Positions 25,811 through 39,282 of a stretch of 64,000 nucleotides of DNA are shown in pieces. A program made the translations under genes and the position numbers. Origin of the DNA: Gymnorhina tibicen (taxonomy: Eukaryota > Chordata > Aves > Passeriformes > Artamidae); NCBI GenBank assembly GCA_013399875.1, contig VXAZ01001047.1, positions 434,001-498,000 on the forward strand, in the 5' to 3' direction. Below the pieces are notes generated by a model that had not been told where the DNA came from, searched no databases, and saw only the letters and a program-made list of their open reading frames with translations. Within the stretch, counting starts at the first letter, position 1. Each line of letters begins with the position of its first letter.

Positions 25811-28800
25811 TTGGGTTCTGAGCAGTTTGTAACACTGCAGTGTCTGCTGCCACTCCTCAGTTTGGTTAAATCAGTAGGGGAGTGACTTGAAGTTATGATT
25901 TTAAATGAACATGCCCTGGATTGGTTAGCTTCTTTCACATAGTCATTTGTCCAAACAGCAGCAGCATGGGAGAGATCTCATCTGCCTGCCCTGTCCTGGC
26001 TGCCCAGGCAGCCTTGGCCAAGTCCGTTTTAGGCTACATCCCACTACTGAGTCCAGCTGCACATCGTCTCTTCACCTGGAGGAACCCCTACCTATGTCCT
26101 GCCCTATTGTTGGGATTAGACCCCTTTCTTTTCCCTAAATCTTGGTTCCCACAGACCCAGAGGGAGCTCAAAAATAGCTCTAACATCTCTGCAGCATGCC
26201 CCCCATGGCAAACTGATACACTGCTTGGGTGTTCTGTAACTTCAGTTCCCCACTGAAACAAGAATCTAGCTCACCACAAAAGTGATATAAAGTTTAACCT
26301 ATTAATGAACATAAATACCCCAATCAATAATGCCTACACAGGCAAATATTGACAAAGGGCAACCATTTCACAGAAGTAACTCAAGTACACTGAGTTCTCC
26401 TGATTCATTCCCTGTGGGATTACTGCTCCATGGTGACTTTCTTTCAAAGCCCTGACTATCCCACAACATCTTCTCATGCATATGCATGTTGCCAGTGTCC
26501 ATTCTACAATCTGAATCACTTCCTGTCTGCAGCTTCATTAAGTGGAAGCCTCTTAAAAGAAAAGTGAGGGGGTGTAGGGGTGGTAATTTCAGGGCAAAAA
26601 TATTTACAGCTAGAAAACACAAGGACAAAACTTTTTTTCTTGACCAAGACTACTAGATATTTAAAGCATAGCAGATAACACCTCTGAGAGCATATATAAG
26701 CAACTGCATAATACTAAGCATTTCCTTCCTTTCTTCACGAAAGAAGTTAATTGATTGAATAAGACAAGAAATAATTTCTTCCTTTTATTTTCATCCATCC
26801 TTGGTACATATCTGTGCACCATCATTTAAGCATTAAGAGTCTGACATGGTATATAAAGACCTGTGTTCCTGCAGACATTCATAATATCACGTTAGAACTC
26901 TGATTAACAGCCATATCTTAACATCATCTAATAAAATTACTAACATGGGTGATACACAACAATATCAGAAGGCCTCCAGACACAGACCAGCTTGGGCAAG
27001 CCACATAAGTGAGTTATCTTTAGTACTGGAAGGAACTGATGAGGTAATTCCTTCAGTAACTTATCAAAGAAAAAATATATATACAGCTTTAAATCCTAAC
27101 TCACACTTTATCCCACGTAGCAGCAGGAGGGTTTTACTAATTGCAATCTGCAAAACATATGGACTGGAATACATCCCATCAGCCGGCACCTCAAAACTAC
27201 AGGCATTAAGTCGCTAAGCTTTAGCACACTGTTTACAATTTGCCTTATGAATATGTCACTGCATTTTACATTACTAAGGCATACATGTAAAGAAAAGAAA
27301 GAAGCTTTATTGGCTGCAAACATCAAAGACATATAGTGCTAAGAAATCCATGACTGCCCTCTCTTTCCATTGAGGCTAAGCAAGGACAGAGGCTTTACAA
27401 CCCCCTTTTTACACAAAACAGATTCGGAATCTTTTTTTCCTGCCTTCACATTTCCTGACTGCATCCTTGTGCAAGGAAGCCTGTGAGCCTTTGAAGCCTC
27501 CACCCAAAACAAACATGAATCTTTATAACTTTTGTAATCTGCTTTTTGGCCACCCAGTGAGAATCTAACAGGATCCCTTGTTTGAAGGCCACCACAGAAT
27601 AATACTCGCAGGGGAAAAGAAAAAGAAGATGAGATCCAAATATAATCATTACATAATATTTTCCTAATGAAATATAAAGCTGCTTTAATTTAAATGGTAT
27701 GTTAAACACTTCAAATAAAGGACTATATTCATCAATTTAGCAGAGTGAAACCAAAACAAGCAGAAAATAATTTTAATGTTTGGACAAGAATTCTAAAAAT
27801 AACATCTCTCAGATAAATAGGCAATACTATTGTAAATTTTGAAACCTCTCCTAAACAGGCATTCCCTGGAGACACATCAACCCGTGACTGACACGGTTCC
27901 TTCTAAGAATAATCAAGCTGTGCTACCAAGAGCACATACTGTGCAGGACTGCGGTGTTGAAACCCCAGACCAAGCACTAAGGAGAAGCTGCCTCAAGTTT
28001 CTGGAATCCCAGAAACATGTTTTGGGAAGGCTCTCTCACCCCAACCACCACCCATGGTGCAAATGGAACAGTATGGTAAGTATTGTTGCACAGGTGACAA
28101 TTCAGTGCCAGAGGAATGCTTCCTTCCATCCTGAAATAGGTTATGTCTCCCCTCATCTTTAACATCTTCACTCTAAAGAAGGTATGGATTGAGCAGCTAT
28201 TTTACTGCTAAAAAGGTATTAGCTGTGCCCTTATCATGATCCAAAACTGTATTTGGCTCCTATTCATTTCACGCTGTCATGATATACAACTTCACAGCCC
28301 CTTTTTATCTCCCCTCCATTCGCATTTCTGAGAGCATTTTAATTTGCAAGGAAGTTTTCATTCTGAAGGATTCTGAAGTTACTTTCACATAGTATAGGTT
28401 ACTTCTAAAGAAAACCCAGATGTAATTCCAGTTTAATGTCTTTTTACTACCAATTTATGAAACCCTAGGAAATCCTTCAAACAAAAAATTATACTCTCAG
28501 GATTTTTCTTATCAAAAACAACCTGTAACTTTTAGATATTTCAAACTCTCCCATGTAGTCTATCTTACACTCATTTATTAGCATTTTATCATCCCACAGC
28601 TGTATTTCAAAACAATTTTTAAAAGAACAGTCAGAAGTGCACTGCTATGATATATTGTAACAGTTAATTATTAATTACAGTCATTAACTGCAAAGGCAGA
28701 GATCCTGAAATAACGCTCATGGTGAAGCATTCTCATAAAAGAAACAGGAAGAAGCACTGATCAAGATATATGGACAAATATCTGTCTCATATTGGCTGCT

Positions 28801-30556
28801 TTGTTTTTCCTTCACATTCACATAAAAGTTGCAAAGCACGTTTCTGCCATTACTCTTAAGAAAAAACAAAACAAAACAAAAAAGAGTAGAAACATAGATC
28901 AATATGTGGAAGTTCTGTGGTCCACCTATAGCACTCCTCCCCAGCTCACAAACTGTCAATATAACACAGGAAAGATTAGGAAAAAATTGCACTGTTTAAG
29001 TGTTCTGAAATTTTTCAGAAAATTAAAGGATATGTCCTGAGGAAAAAACGCCCTAGATTGAGGCCTTTAAAAAACATCCTCCTTTTCTTACACCTTCTCA
29101 TTTGACAGCATCTCTTCACAATACGAAATTCTTTGATCTCCACTTACTTGCTGTGGCACCTGCATCCTAGGGCTGGGTTTCTTTTGTTTGTGGTTTTAGA
29201 AAATCATACTCTAGGGATACACAAACAGAAGTGTCCAAAAGGTCTCTTAAAGTACAGAAAACCAAGGTTCTTGAAGAGAGGAGGACAAACAGGCTGCTAG
29301 ACACAGCATTTCTGTAGTGAAACAGAGCCATATGCACACATAATATAGGTCACACCAAAAGTGGGAGAAAGTGGTGGTGAAAGAGCTCCACAGAAATGAA
29401 CACTGCAGTCAAAGAACACATTTTGCAAATCAGGGCAATGAATATTTGATCCATAGTGACATCACCCTTGTTAATTCTTTAAAATGCGAGAAGAACTTTA
29501 TGACATAGTAAATATATCGCAGCTCACACGTTATCTCATGTAAGAAGGTTCTGGGTGTTGAAAGAGCCAAAGGTAGGAAATTGCCTAAAGGTGTGTGTAC
29601 TGCAATGCCCTGATGCAAGTAGCCGGCAATGGCAGGGCCCAGACTCCTGGAATCCACTGATACCAGGCAAGAAGGCATCTGCAAAATATATCTGGAACCA
29701 TTCGAACCTACAACCTCAAAATGCCATCAAGAGAAGTTTGCTGTGGGGTGCATTTAGGTTTGGAAAAAGGCAAATTGATACAATACTTTGTAATCAAGTT
29801 TCACTCAGTGCTACAGATCATCTGACAGGACTTATTCTAACATTTAGCAATAATATTCAAAGCATTGTTAGAAAATAAATAAAAATCTTATTAACATCTA
29901 AAGCATAAACATATCTTGAACTATATTTCACGATGTCTAGGATTTTTTTTGACAGTTAATTTTTTTAAGCAGATCATTGTAACATACAGTAAGTACCACA
30001 CCGTGTGAGCAGACACAGTACTGGGGAAACAGTGCTGTCATCTTTTTTCCCCTTACAATGTCTGTCACTGCCATTCTGGAAACAGGGATTGCTCTCCATT
30101 TAAGACAGTGCTGCTCCCAGCTCCCTACTTAGCATATGGAAAGAGGAAAACTTTCCTAAAGGAAACATCCTGAATACATGTTAACTGCTGAGAATTTAAG
30201 AAAGATACACTCCAGAATTACCAGCTGTATTAAAACCTGAAAATACAGAATGTGCACACAGCAAGAAGAAGCTAAACTTGTCAATTTCTCACTGTATTTC
30301 CATTTTTTCAAATTCTATACAAAGAATGAGGGATTCAGCGTGACCCACTTTGCTGCTGCCTCATCTTCCCTCCATCACAAGAACAGTTCAAGTGAAAATA
30401 ATCCCTGCTCACTCACTACATATTCTCTGTAAAGCAATACATCAGCTGAACAGCCCACATCATCCCAGTGAAGATACTGAATGGTTACCTTTCAAACTGA
30501 CACTTTTTTCTGCTAGACTTACACAGTGCTAGATACCAGTTGCACGGAAAATTCTA

Positions 30557-30590
30557 ATATATATATATATATATACACACACATACGTTG
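30557..30590. repeat. (AT)n / (AC)n compound microsatellite
   Basis: An uninterrupted AT dinucleotide tract passes into acacacac and then mixed CA-rich sequence to about 30612. Confidence 0.9.
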
Positions 30591-31298
30591 TGCACATACA
30601 CACGCACACACTCCCCATGAATAAGAAAGGCCGCCTGTGAGATTCTGGCTATGCACAAGCATTCCTTCCCTTGCCAGTAACCAGCATGTAAAATAACTCT
30701 CCTCCCCTGAAAATTTCCTTTTATTGGGATATTTGTTTCAAATTCATCTAAAAAAACCTGTATCAACTGACAAATCTGAAATAGCTAAACTGCCATTTAC
30801 AGCTGCAATCTGGCTATGGTCAAACATTTGTTATTTTTATTTGCAGAAGATCAAAATTACTTCCAGAGTAAAGCACTTTTTCAAAGGCCCTTGGTGCAAA
30901 TTCAAATTATGAAAACTCATCACTGACAACATTAATATATTCCTTTCTGTGAGATCCAGTTCTGCATTCCCCATAGAAAGTACATTAACCTCTTAAATAA
31001 GCAACCCATATAGGCTTGCTTCCAGCTGCTTGTAAACAGATGAGACTGAAAATACTTCAAACCTGGAGGCTGGAACCAGCTGCTGTCTTTTAAAGAAGCA
31101 TTTGTTTCATCCCAACATTGTTGTCGATAAGACAAAAATAAATATTCTCACAATTCAAAAATCTCCTTTCCTGAGTCACAGAAAAAATTATTAACCTTTT
31201 ATTTGCAAGAAATCACTCTTCAATCTAAAGAGAATAGAACAGTAATAAGAAAATACATAAGATATCAACAAAATTAATATGAATTAAGTATGCAGCTC

Positions 31299-31318
31299 AA
31301 AAAAAAAAAAAAAAAAAA
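31299..31318 (+). repeat. Poly-A run (20 A)
   Basis: Twenty A residues, then G, then a second short A-run. No retroposed gene copy was recognised upstream, so it is a homopolymer rather than an identified retrocopy tail. Confidence 0.85.
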
Positions 31319-31540
31319 GAAAAAAAAAGGTATGGCTTTGGTATTTCCGCAAATGACCTTGAAACAGAAATTGGTTTTTGGGTTGCTTAATATTGTGATT
31401 TTGAAAGGGAAAAACAAAAAACACCCAAAAATACTCCAACTGTCATACCTGAGATTCACAAAATAGTAAACTTTTTCAAAAGGTAAAACCATCCATCTTC
31501 TGTATCTCCAAGCATGGATTCCGTGTATTTTGACACAGAA

Positions 31541-31584
31541 CATTCTGTGTATATATACATTCTGTGTGTATATACATTCTGTGT
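31541..31584. repeat. 17-bp tandem repeat, 2.6 units
   Basis: The unit cattctgtgtatatata occurs at 31541-31557 and 31558-31574 (one change), with a partial third copy to 31584. Flanking copies of 'gtgtattttgac' lie on both sides, so the tandem block is itself framed by a short direct repeat. Confidence 0.85.
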
Positions 31585-32284
31585 ATTTTGACCACCAGAA
31601 ACGTTAATTTCTACACCAGAAGTCACCTAGCTATCCATCCTTGAAGGGAAGGAGTAAGTATTAATCCAACACCAACACACATAAATCATCATTTATTTTA
31701 GAAAATCCTAAGAAAAGAAGTGGCAATGACTCCTCCAGAAAGAGCTACCAGAGACACTTCTCCAGAGCGTTGATGTCCTTGGGAACTCCTCCTCCCACTC
31801 ACAAACAAGTAGCAGGAATTAGACAGCACTTGCTTACTTGGGGGAGGGATAGGGGTGCTGAGAGAGAGAGGAAAGTGGAAGGCGAAGCATTCAGAGTGGT
31901 TTTAGCTGCTTTTTGCATGATTTGATCTCTGGCAAGAAGCCTGAGAGCAGCTGCCACAGTGTGTCAGCTCCCTGCAGACCTGAAGTGATCTGTGGGATCG
32001 TGGTTTGGGAATCTTTAGACCAGGTCATTGGGAAAAGCCATTAATAATGGAGTTACAAACCCCAGTCAGCAATGGCATACAGCTTTAAGCAAAAACATCC
32101 TTTCTAATTACAGCTGTGTTTGCACTCCAGTTAAACACTGACATTTAATAAGCCTCACACAAGAGGGTCCTAAAGAAAAACACTCACTAAATATTTATTT
32201 TAATTTAAATACAGTATGACTCAGTTTTGGGTAGGTCTCATCACCTCCAACTGGAATTCCCCACCAGGTCAGGGGCTGGTGATG

Positions 32285-32500
32285 GAAGCGGCAGAGCTCA
32301 GCGGAATGTCCCGCAGCAGAGCCAGCCCAGCGCCTCTCCCTCCCACATGGACTCCCCGTGAGAACGGCTCGGGCTGGGCTGGCTCTGCACTAGCTCACGC
32401 TCAAATCCGCATGAAATCACCCCTGAAGAGGCTGCTGGGTACGGGGGGAGGAATTCCGCCTCTGCCCTCTCTGTATTCTTCACAGCACAGCGACATGCCA
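32285..32500. promoter_or_regulatory. Small CpG-rich cluster
   Basis: About a dozen CpGs fall within some 215 bases (for example gaagcggc, gcccagcgcc, aacggctcggg, tccgcc) in a window that is otherwise CpG-poor. The region is too short to call a classical CpG island, and no TATA or initiator is evident. It could be an alternative promoter, an enhancer or an unmethylated patch. Open frames exist on both strands, as expected from the base composition. Confidence 0.3.
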
Positions 32501-33130
32501 CAAGTATGAAACCTTCCAGATTAATAATAAGAACAGGGCAATTGGACTGCATCCATTTCATGTGAACTATGAGAACCTGGATTTATTTCAGTAATGGAAA
32601 GGAATGAAATGCAAGGAGCAAGATGAGGTTTTCCACACAGGCATTCTACATCTCCAAGGAAAGAAAGGGGACAAAACCCACTCAAAGACATTTCTGGTGC
32701 ATGTTGTGGGCCAAATTTCTAAACTTTCATCCTTTTTTGCATTTTCAACTTCATGCACTTAATAGTATTCCTCTTACTAATTTTACACAGTACTTTTGTT
32801 GTGCTCTTTTATTATGCTAAGATAAATCTACAGCACAGAGCAAACATCCTCACCAAGGAGATGTGCACCCAGGTTTGAATGCATACACAGTGAAAAAAAA
32901 AACAGACATTGGGGAAAAGTTGGCACAGATTTTGGTCACGGTTTTATTTACAAGCCGCTATGTCCCAGATGCAAGCCACATGCATCCTGTTTCCAGTGGT
33001 GTCAGTGTATCAAGCTTAGCCCTAGAATCACTAGGTTAAAATAAGTATGGGATATTTGCTTTCCTAAAAAATAATGCATTTATTTAAGGCATGGATAACT
33101 CACACACATGAGAAAGAGGGAGGTACTCAC
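32501..33130. other. Single-copy DNA, no gene seen
   Basis: No gene or repeat recognised. Confidence 0.4.
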
Positions 33131-33209
33131 CAAGAAAGCACAAAAACTGTTCCATAGGTCCTGTCTCTATCACACTGTTTCTCTCCTCTTTTTGCTCTGA
33201 CTCTTCAGC
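33131..33209 (-). other. Candidate exon (79 nt), - strand
   Basis: On -, cttggcgatttctag precedes 79 nt and a strong donor CTTG|gtgagtac. Only one frame is open: 26 codons (AEESEQKEERNSVIETGP, ending FLCFL) plus one base. The acidic/basic first half is the complement of a polypyrimidine tract that could equally serve as a + acceptor ending at 33208, so the signal is ambiguous. The entry phase 0 fits the exit of the candidate at 48328. No family was recognised. Confidence 0.25.
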
Positions 33210-36200
33210 CTAGAAATCGCCAAGGGTATTCACTACTCCTCCAGCAGGCTACCAGCTTTGAATGCAAAAGCCTGATGGAGACTGTTTGGAAGATCCCTAT
33301 AATGCACCAAAAGGCCACAGACCAGGTGCACAGAGGTCTAGGCTAACCTGTAGTCTCTTTTAATACTGAGTGACTCCAGGCCTGCTGCAACTAGTAAGGT
33401 GAGCGGATACACACAAAAAGAATTTCACCAAACAATGACAGCTTCTATACAGAACAAATTCTTTTTCCCTTTCTGACACTACAACATGCTGCTTCTTTTA
33501 CCTTGTTTGATATATGTTGCCCCTCCCCCCACAAAAATGTCTGAGAGCTGTCCCCTATTATTGAGGAGACTATTCTCATAAACAAGAAAAAAAATGAGAT
33601 AAATCTATTCTAGCCACTGCTTTAGTGAAAAGCAAAGACTGGATAGAAAAGTTCACTGTCAAAAATTGCTGCATTTTTCAATTTAATGAGAAGGATCAAA
33701 TAGACAAAAGTAAATGCAATGGGGACTTTAAGATCTCAGAATGGTAAATTTTGAGAAACCAAGGAAATTACTGAGGCTGTCCTCAAACACTTCAACTCAA
33801 ACACAGAAATACCTCACTTGAAAGAGGCAAATGTTATTCACACTCCCATTCCCAGCAGGAAGGGAAAAAATGGTAAGGAAAGATTGGAAGTTTGCCCGGA
33901 TGAATAAACACTTCAAACAGGATATTGAGAGGAAGTCCAGACTCTCCAAAGAATGAAAAGATTAATTAGGAAGAAGACAATGTCTCAGGGCTACAAAGTG
34001 TTGAAACTGTAAAAGAGGGCAGAAGCTCAGCCAAAGAGAATTCAGCCCAGGCAACCCAAAATGAGTTTGCCACGCGTACGAGGACAACTTCTAGAATTTC
34101 ACTGTGGCTGCTGACTGATTCAGGAGTGCTGGCAGCCAGGCACAGGGACAGCATGACTGGGTGGGAGGGACCCCCTCCCCAGCTCCTCCCAGCCCAGAGT
34201 AATTTAGATTTACATCTACACAGCCTACCAACTCAACTAAAGCAATTACTCCAGATGCACCTTGTCTCTCATCGGGTGAAGAGGAAGGAAGGTCCAGTTG
34301 CACTGGACTGAAGCGTCTCCCACAGAGCCAAGTGAAGCAGACTGAAGTGCTGTAAATGACACAGACAATTTTAGAAGGAGAGAGGAAAGGTTAAAGACAA
34401 CCACTGCCTGGCCATTTCTGTCGTCACACAAATGACACAGGCCGAGGCAGTCAAGCTGAAAGCCTCAACAGGTCACAGGGCTCAGCACGGCGACTGCCAG
34501 AGTATTTCTGATGCTTGCAGTGGGCTCTGGCTACTCCTCCGAGCAAAACAATCTGCTGCATCTTCTCCCACTCATTTCCGGCCAAGCAGGAGGCCACAGG
34601 GCCCAGAGAAAGTTACTCTAGATAGATTTTTCAATAAACCTAAGTTATAATGTCTCTTCTTCACAGTGAGCTATGAAACAAGGGAAATAAAGATGCACTA
34701 GTAGCCCCTTTGGAGCAATAGCTTTTCCTGCTTTCCTCCCTATTTTATTATAGTTGCAGTACCCATAATATTTCTCTCCACACTTCACTCCCTTCATAAC
34801 CAAAACATAATAGTTTGTTAGACAAAGCAGATTTAGAACCATACTAATTTCACCCTCTACCTATCCCTCCAATCCATGTACAAAAACACATCACATAGAA
34901 AACTTTTGCTTTACTGGGCTCTCTAAATATGTACATATATATATATACTGAGGGGAAGGGCTGATGGTGCTGGTGATGTGGTTAGGAACAGCTCCTTGTT
35001 ACTAATCAAACCATTCCTGTAAGCCTTAGCTAACAACAGATGACACAGAACACAATACAACTCTGACTGTCTGCTGGCAAAAGTTAACATGGAATATCAC
35101 TTTTGGCAAAAGAAGAGTACTTTTGCCAGTGCTAGTTTGGTCAGGTCAACAGGCCCCAAAATAAAGAGATACATTTGCATGTTCACTATGTATGGCAACT
35201 CAAACTTTTCAAGGATCAAAATGGAAGCTGTAGCTGAACTATGATATATGGATATATGAACTAAGATATATGGAAATAGGAGAAATGCAATATCCTAATT
35301 GAAAACAAGAATACATATAATTTCTTTAATGCATTTGAATGCTTTTACATGAATACAGAACTGACATTAAAGTCCAGTGTTGCTGTGGGTGTCAGTCAAC
35401 TTTCCAGGTCTGTGATTTCTCATTAAATCATACCTCATTTTATTAATTTCTTATTGGATTTGATATTTTCAGATTTTCCTAAAATAATAACTTAGCAATC
35501 AGTCAATCAAAAGCATTTTGAAAGACAGTCATTTACAGAGCTTTGTTCCTTCAGGGGCTAGGAGCATACCTGCCATGACCAAGGTGCATGTAAAAAAATG
35601 GCTGCAAAGACACATCCATGCATCAACTGAACCAGTGTGACTGGTGCTCCCAGAAACTCAAAGCCTCAGACACACTCCACTCCCTCCAGGCACCAGGCTT
35701 TGAAACAGGCCATGAAGGTCAAGAAATATCTGGTCTCCCCAAGCCTAAGGAAAAAAAAATAAATTCAAGAATATGACACCCACAAAGCCGTACTACCCCC
35801 AGCTGAAATGGGCTCTCAGACTCTGAAACCATCTTGCAGTAAGAGCAGCAGAGAAGGGAGAACAATTTTAAAATCTACCTCGAATGGCACTCAGAAGTAG
35901 ACTGGCAAAAAAAAAAAAAACAACCCCAAAAAAACCCAAAAACACCACACAAAAAGATAAAAACACACATACACTTGTAAATAAACAGCACGTTTTACAA
36001 TAGCATCAGCTCCTGTGGAAATTGTGGTAAGCAGCCCCAGATGGAGCACGTTAATGCAATATCAAATGGTAGGAGGCGACGACTGTGTCAAGGCTTGTAA
36101 GGAAGCAAAATCAGCTCAGCCTCTTCAGCAAGGAAGGGCTAGAAAGACATAGTCGTAGGCCTCCTGCCTTTGAAGCACTTCACAGGACAATATTCCAAGC

Positions 36201-38308
36201 AGTGCACCTGTAGATGGAAAATTTGTGGGGTGGGAGAAGAAAATGCAAAACAATCAGAAGAAACTTGTTATTTCTCTGCCTAATAATTTCCTATGATCCA
36301 GCAGGTATCATCTTAACCCAATCAAGTTCAGCTACTTGGTTCTGATAAACTCTAGCCCTGCCAGGGGTCCAAGAAAGACCAAGCAGCTGCAAAGTCAGCT
36401 GTTCTTGCGCTAAGAAACACAAGGGAGAGGTGGCACAGAACCACAAACAGCCTCAGCGCTCTGCTGAGTACCATGGGCAAATTGCAAAGATGGTTTTACC
36501 AGTTCTTGACCTTGCTACCTCAGCAATTACCTACTTGTCCCTGAACAGTCAAAATTAAGGTCAGGCAAAGTGATGAAGGTAGGAGAGCTTGCAAAAAGAT
36601 AAGAATAACCATAGACCTGGAATTTTCCATACAGGGCACCAGTTCTGAATCTTTCTTCTAGGCTTGGTGCATGACAGCACATATTTGTCAGCATCTCAAA
36701 TAACTGCGAAGATGATATTGATTTCAATGTATTTCACTGGAAACCTGAGGGAAGGTTAATGATTTGCTTTTATTGTTGTTTCCTTCTAAAATTTTGATCT
36801 GAACATCTGGAAGGAGTTATCTGTTCTACTTTTATGTTCTCATCCTCTTGTACCTCCTCTAAAAACTAGTGGTGTACAATTCATCTACAGAGATATTTAA
36901 CAAAAAATTTAAGTTCCACAAAAAGGAGTGCTGCAGAAATATGAACAGAAGAACTAATACAGAAGTTCTTCTTCAGGGGTTTTTCCAGGATTCCTTTGAG
37001 TGAGAGGAACACAACCCAAGTTTTTCTACTGTGATAAGCAGCACCCTTCTGTAGACATGTTCTGCTCCCCCCATAATATTACTTCATCAAAACTAAAAAC
37101 CGGAAAAAAAAGTTGCTCTCAAAGTCTGTCTATCAGCTCTGTACTAGTCCATTGGTAGTAGGATTTAGTCATGAAACCTGCATAAAATCCAACAGAGAAG
37201 TAGATTAAAAATTTCCAAAGACTCAAGCCTATGCATTTAAATTATTGAACTAGAACTAAGAGAGATGATGATAAAGAGTCACATCTAAATAATCCTCAGA
37301 TATTTCAGCCACTCTAGCAAATATTTGCTGTTTCTATAAATCTCCTCTCAGCACCTGTCAAGAGTACAGCCAGCAACACGGGGAAATAAATACATTCAGC
37401 AGGCACAGATTTCCAATAAATCCAGTGATTTTGGGAGCTCAATAATTCCCCTCTACAAGCAAGAAAAAAAATTTACTAAAAACCTTAATCTCCCATGTGC
37501 TGATACAGCACTTCCCAACTCCAAATCACACTGAATTTCCCCCAGCTGTCAGCACTGAGCTCAGCAGGGGCGTCAGCAGGGGAGCAAGGGCAGGAGCAGG
37601 ACTTAGGGAGCACAACATTCACTATGCTGAGACTGGAGGTTAATGCTGAAAGACAGTAACTCATAGTGGAAGGAGGAAAAAGGAAGCAACGCATCAAATC
37701 AAAGCCACACATTTAAACTGGCTTGGTTTTCCCCTCCTACCCGTCCTTTAAACGTGCTTTTTTCCTGGGTTGCATTTTTCACCATGTGAAGGGGGGGCGG
37801 GGGGGAGGGGTGTTTGTTTGCTCCAATATTTACTTATTTATTCTGCTGGCATTTTACTCTCCTCAAAACCCTTGCTGTTGAAAGATAATGTATTTCTTCA
37901 GCTGGGCCCCAGTGTCAAAACTCACACAGGGGACACCTGAACTGCTATTTTAAAGCAAGCCATATTCAAGAAAAATCATTAAAAGCAGACATAGATAAAG
38001 CCCTGTTGGTGTTTACAACCATGTTGCATTAATGCTACTGTATCTCCTGCACCTGTAAAGCCTGATACCATTTGTGTCTACAAGCCACTACACTGACACA
38101 CAGCCAGAAAGCCTGACAGGGCTGCTAAACCCTGGGAGGAAAAGAAAAAAAAAATTGAGTAAGCAGGTCTTTCTGTAACAGATAAAAGAAAACCTGAAGG
38201 TTGCAAGATTTTTCTACTTTTCCTTAATGCCATAGAGGAAAGGCAGTAGCTTCTTAGTTGAACTGGACACGCTCATTTCTTCTCTTCTTCTGATTTCTCT
38301 AAATCTTT
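33210..38308. other. Single-copy DNA, no gene seen
   Basis: It contains an AT microsatellite near 34933-34948, an A-run at 35907-35920 and a G-rich tract listed separately. A frame on - at 36527-36727 follows a weak acceptor and ends in TAG at a poor donor. Confidence 0.4.
37791..37810 (+). other. G-quadruplex-compatible tract
   Basis: Seven G, C, seven G, A, four G. This satisfies a four-run G3+ pattern with single-base loops. It is isolated in AT-rich DNA, and no promoter features surround it. Confidence 0.6.
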
Positions 38309-39282
38309 ATAGAATCATACCATCCTTTAGGTAGGAAAGGACATCCAAGATTATCAAATACAAGTGTTAACCTAACACTGCCAAGTTCCCCATTAAACCA
38401 TGTCCCCAGGCGCCACATCTGTACGTGTTTTAAATACCTCCAGGGGTGATGACTCAAACACTACCCTGGGCAGACTGGTCCAAATGTGAGTACCCTTTCT
38501 ATGAAGATATTTTTCCCAATATGAAATATAAACCTCCCCTGGCACAACTTGAGGCCATTTCCCCTTGTTCTGTCACCTGTCCCTTGGGAGAAGAGACCAA
38601 CCCCCACCTCCCTACAACCTTTTTTCAGGTAGTTGTAGAGAGGGATGAGGTTCCACCTGAGCCTCCTTTTCTCCAGGTTAAACAAACCCAGCTCCCTCAG
38701 CTGTTCCTCATATGATTTGTGATTCATACCCTTCACCAGCTGTGTTGCCCTTCTCTGGACAACTCCAGTATCTCAATGTCTTTCTCGAAGTGAGCGGCCC
38801 GAAATTAAACACAGGATTTGAGTTGTGGCCTCAGCAGTGTCAGGTACAGGGGGACATAGTAGGGAGTATTTCTGCTGGCCACACTTTTCCTGATACAGGC
38901 CAGGATGCTGTTGGCCTGTTTGGCCACCTGGGCACACACTGCTCATGTTCAGCCACTACTGACCAGCACCCCCAGGTCCTTTTCTGCTGGGCACTTCTCC
39001 AGCCACATTCTCTTGGCCGGTAGCACTGCAAGGGCTTCTTCTGACCCAAGTGCAGGACTCAGCACTTCACCTTACTGAGCCTCATATAACTGGCCTTGAG
39101 CCATCAATCCAGCCTCTCCAGATTCCTCAGCAGAACCTTCCTACCCTCCAAGATCAACATTCCTGTCCAGCTTGTTGCCACCTGCAAACTGGCTAAGGGT
39201 GCCCTCAGTCCCCTCATCAAGATCATCAATAAAGATATTGAACAGGACTGGCCCCGATACTGAGCCCTGGGGAACAGCACTA
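38309..39282 (-). mobile_element. CR1 LINE copy, longest continuous in window
   Basis: Antisense CR1 of about 975 bp, from the terminal octamer (tatagaat, 38309-38316) through the 3' UTR and the end of the reverse transcriptase region to 'gccctggggaacagcac'. The - frame 38461-38736 retains [16 protein letters not shown] and downstream residues. A second minus frame (38840-39049) and the block at 39225-39280 match more upstream RT sequence, but frameshifts separate them. It is 5' truncated and inactive. Confidence 0.95.

Larger units (their letters stand above)
25811..32284. other. Single-copy DNA with simple repeats, no gene seen
   Basis: A GC-richer part at 25960-26230 lies right of the CR1, but no domain or repeat was recognised. 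A 107-codon + frame at 27839-28162 includes a donor-like site at 28077 without an acceptor. The simple repeats inside are listed separately. Confidence 0.4.

Noticed and set aside
25081..25832. Several + frames over the 25-kb CR1
   Set aside because: Antisense shadows of the CR1 coding strand.
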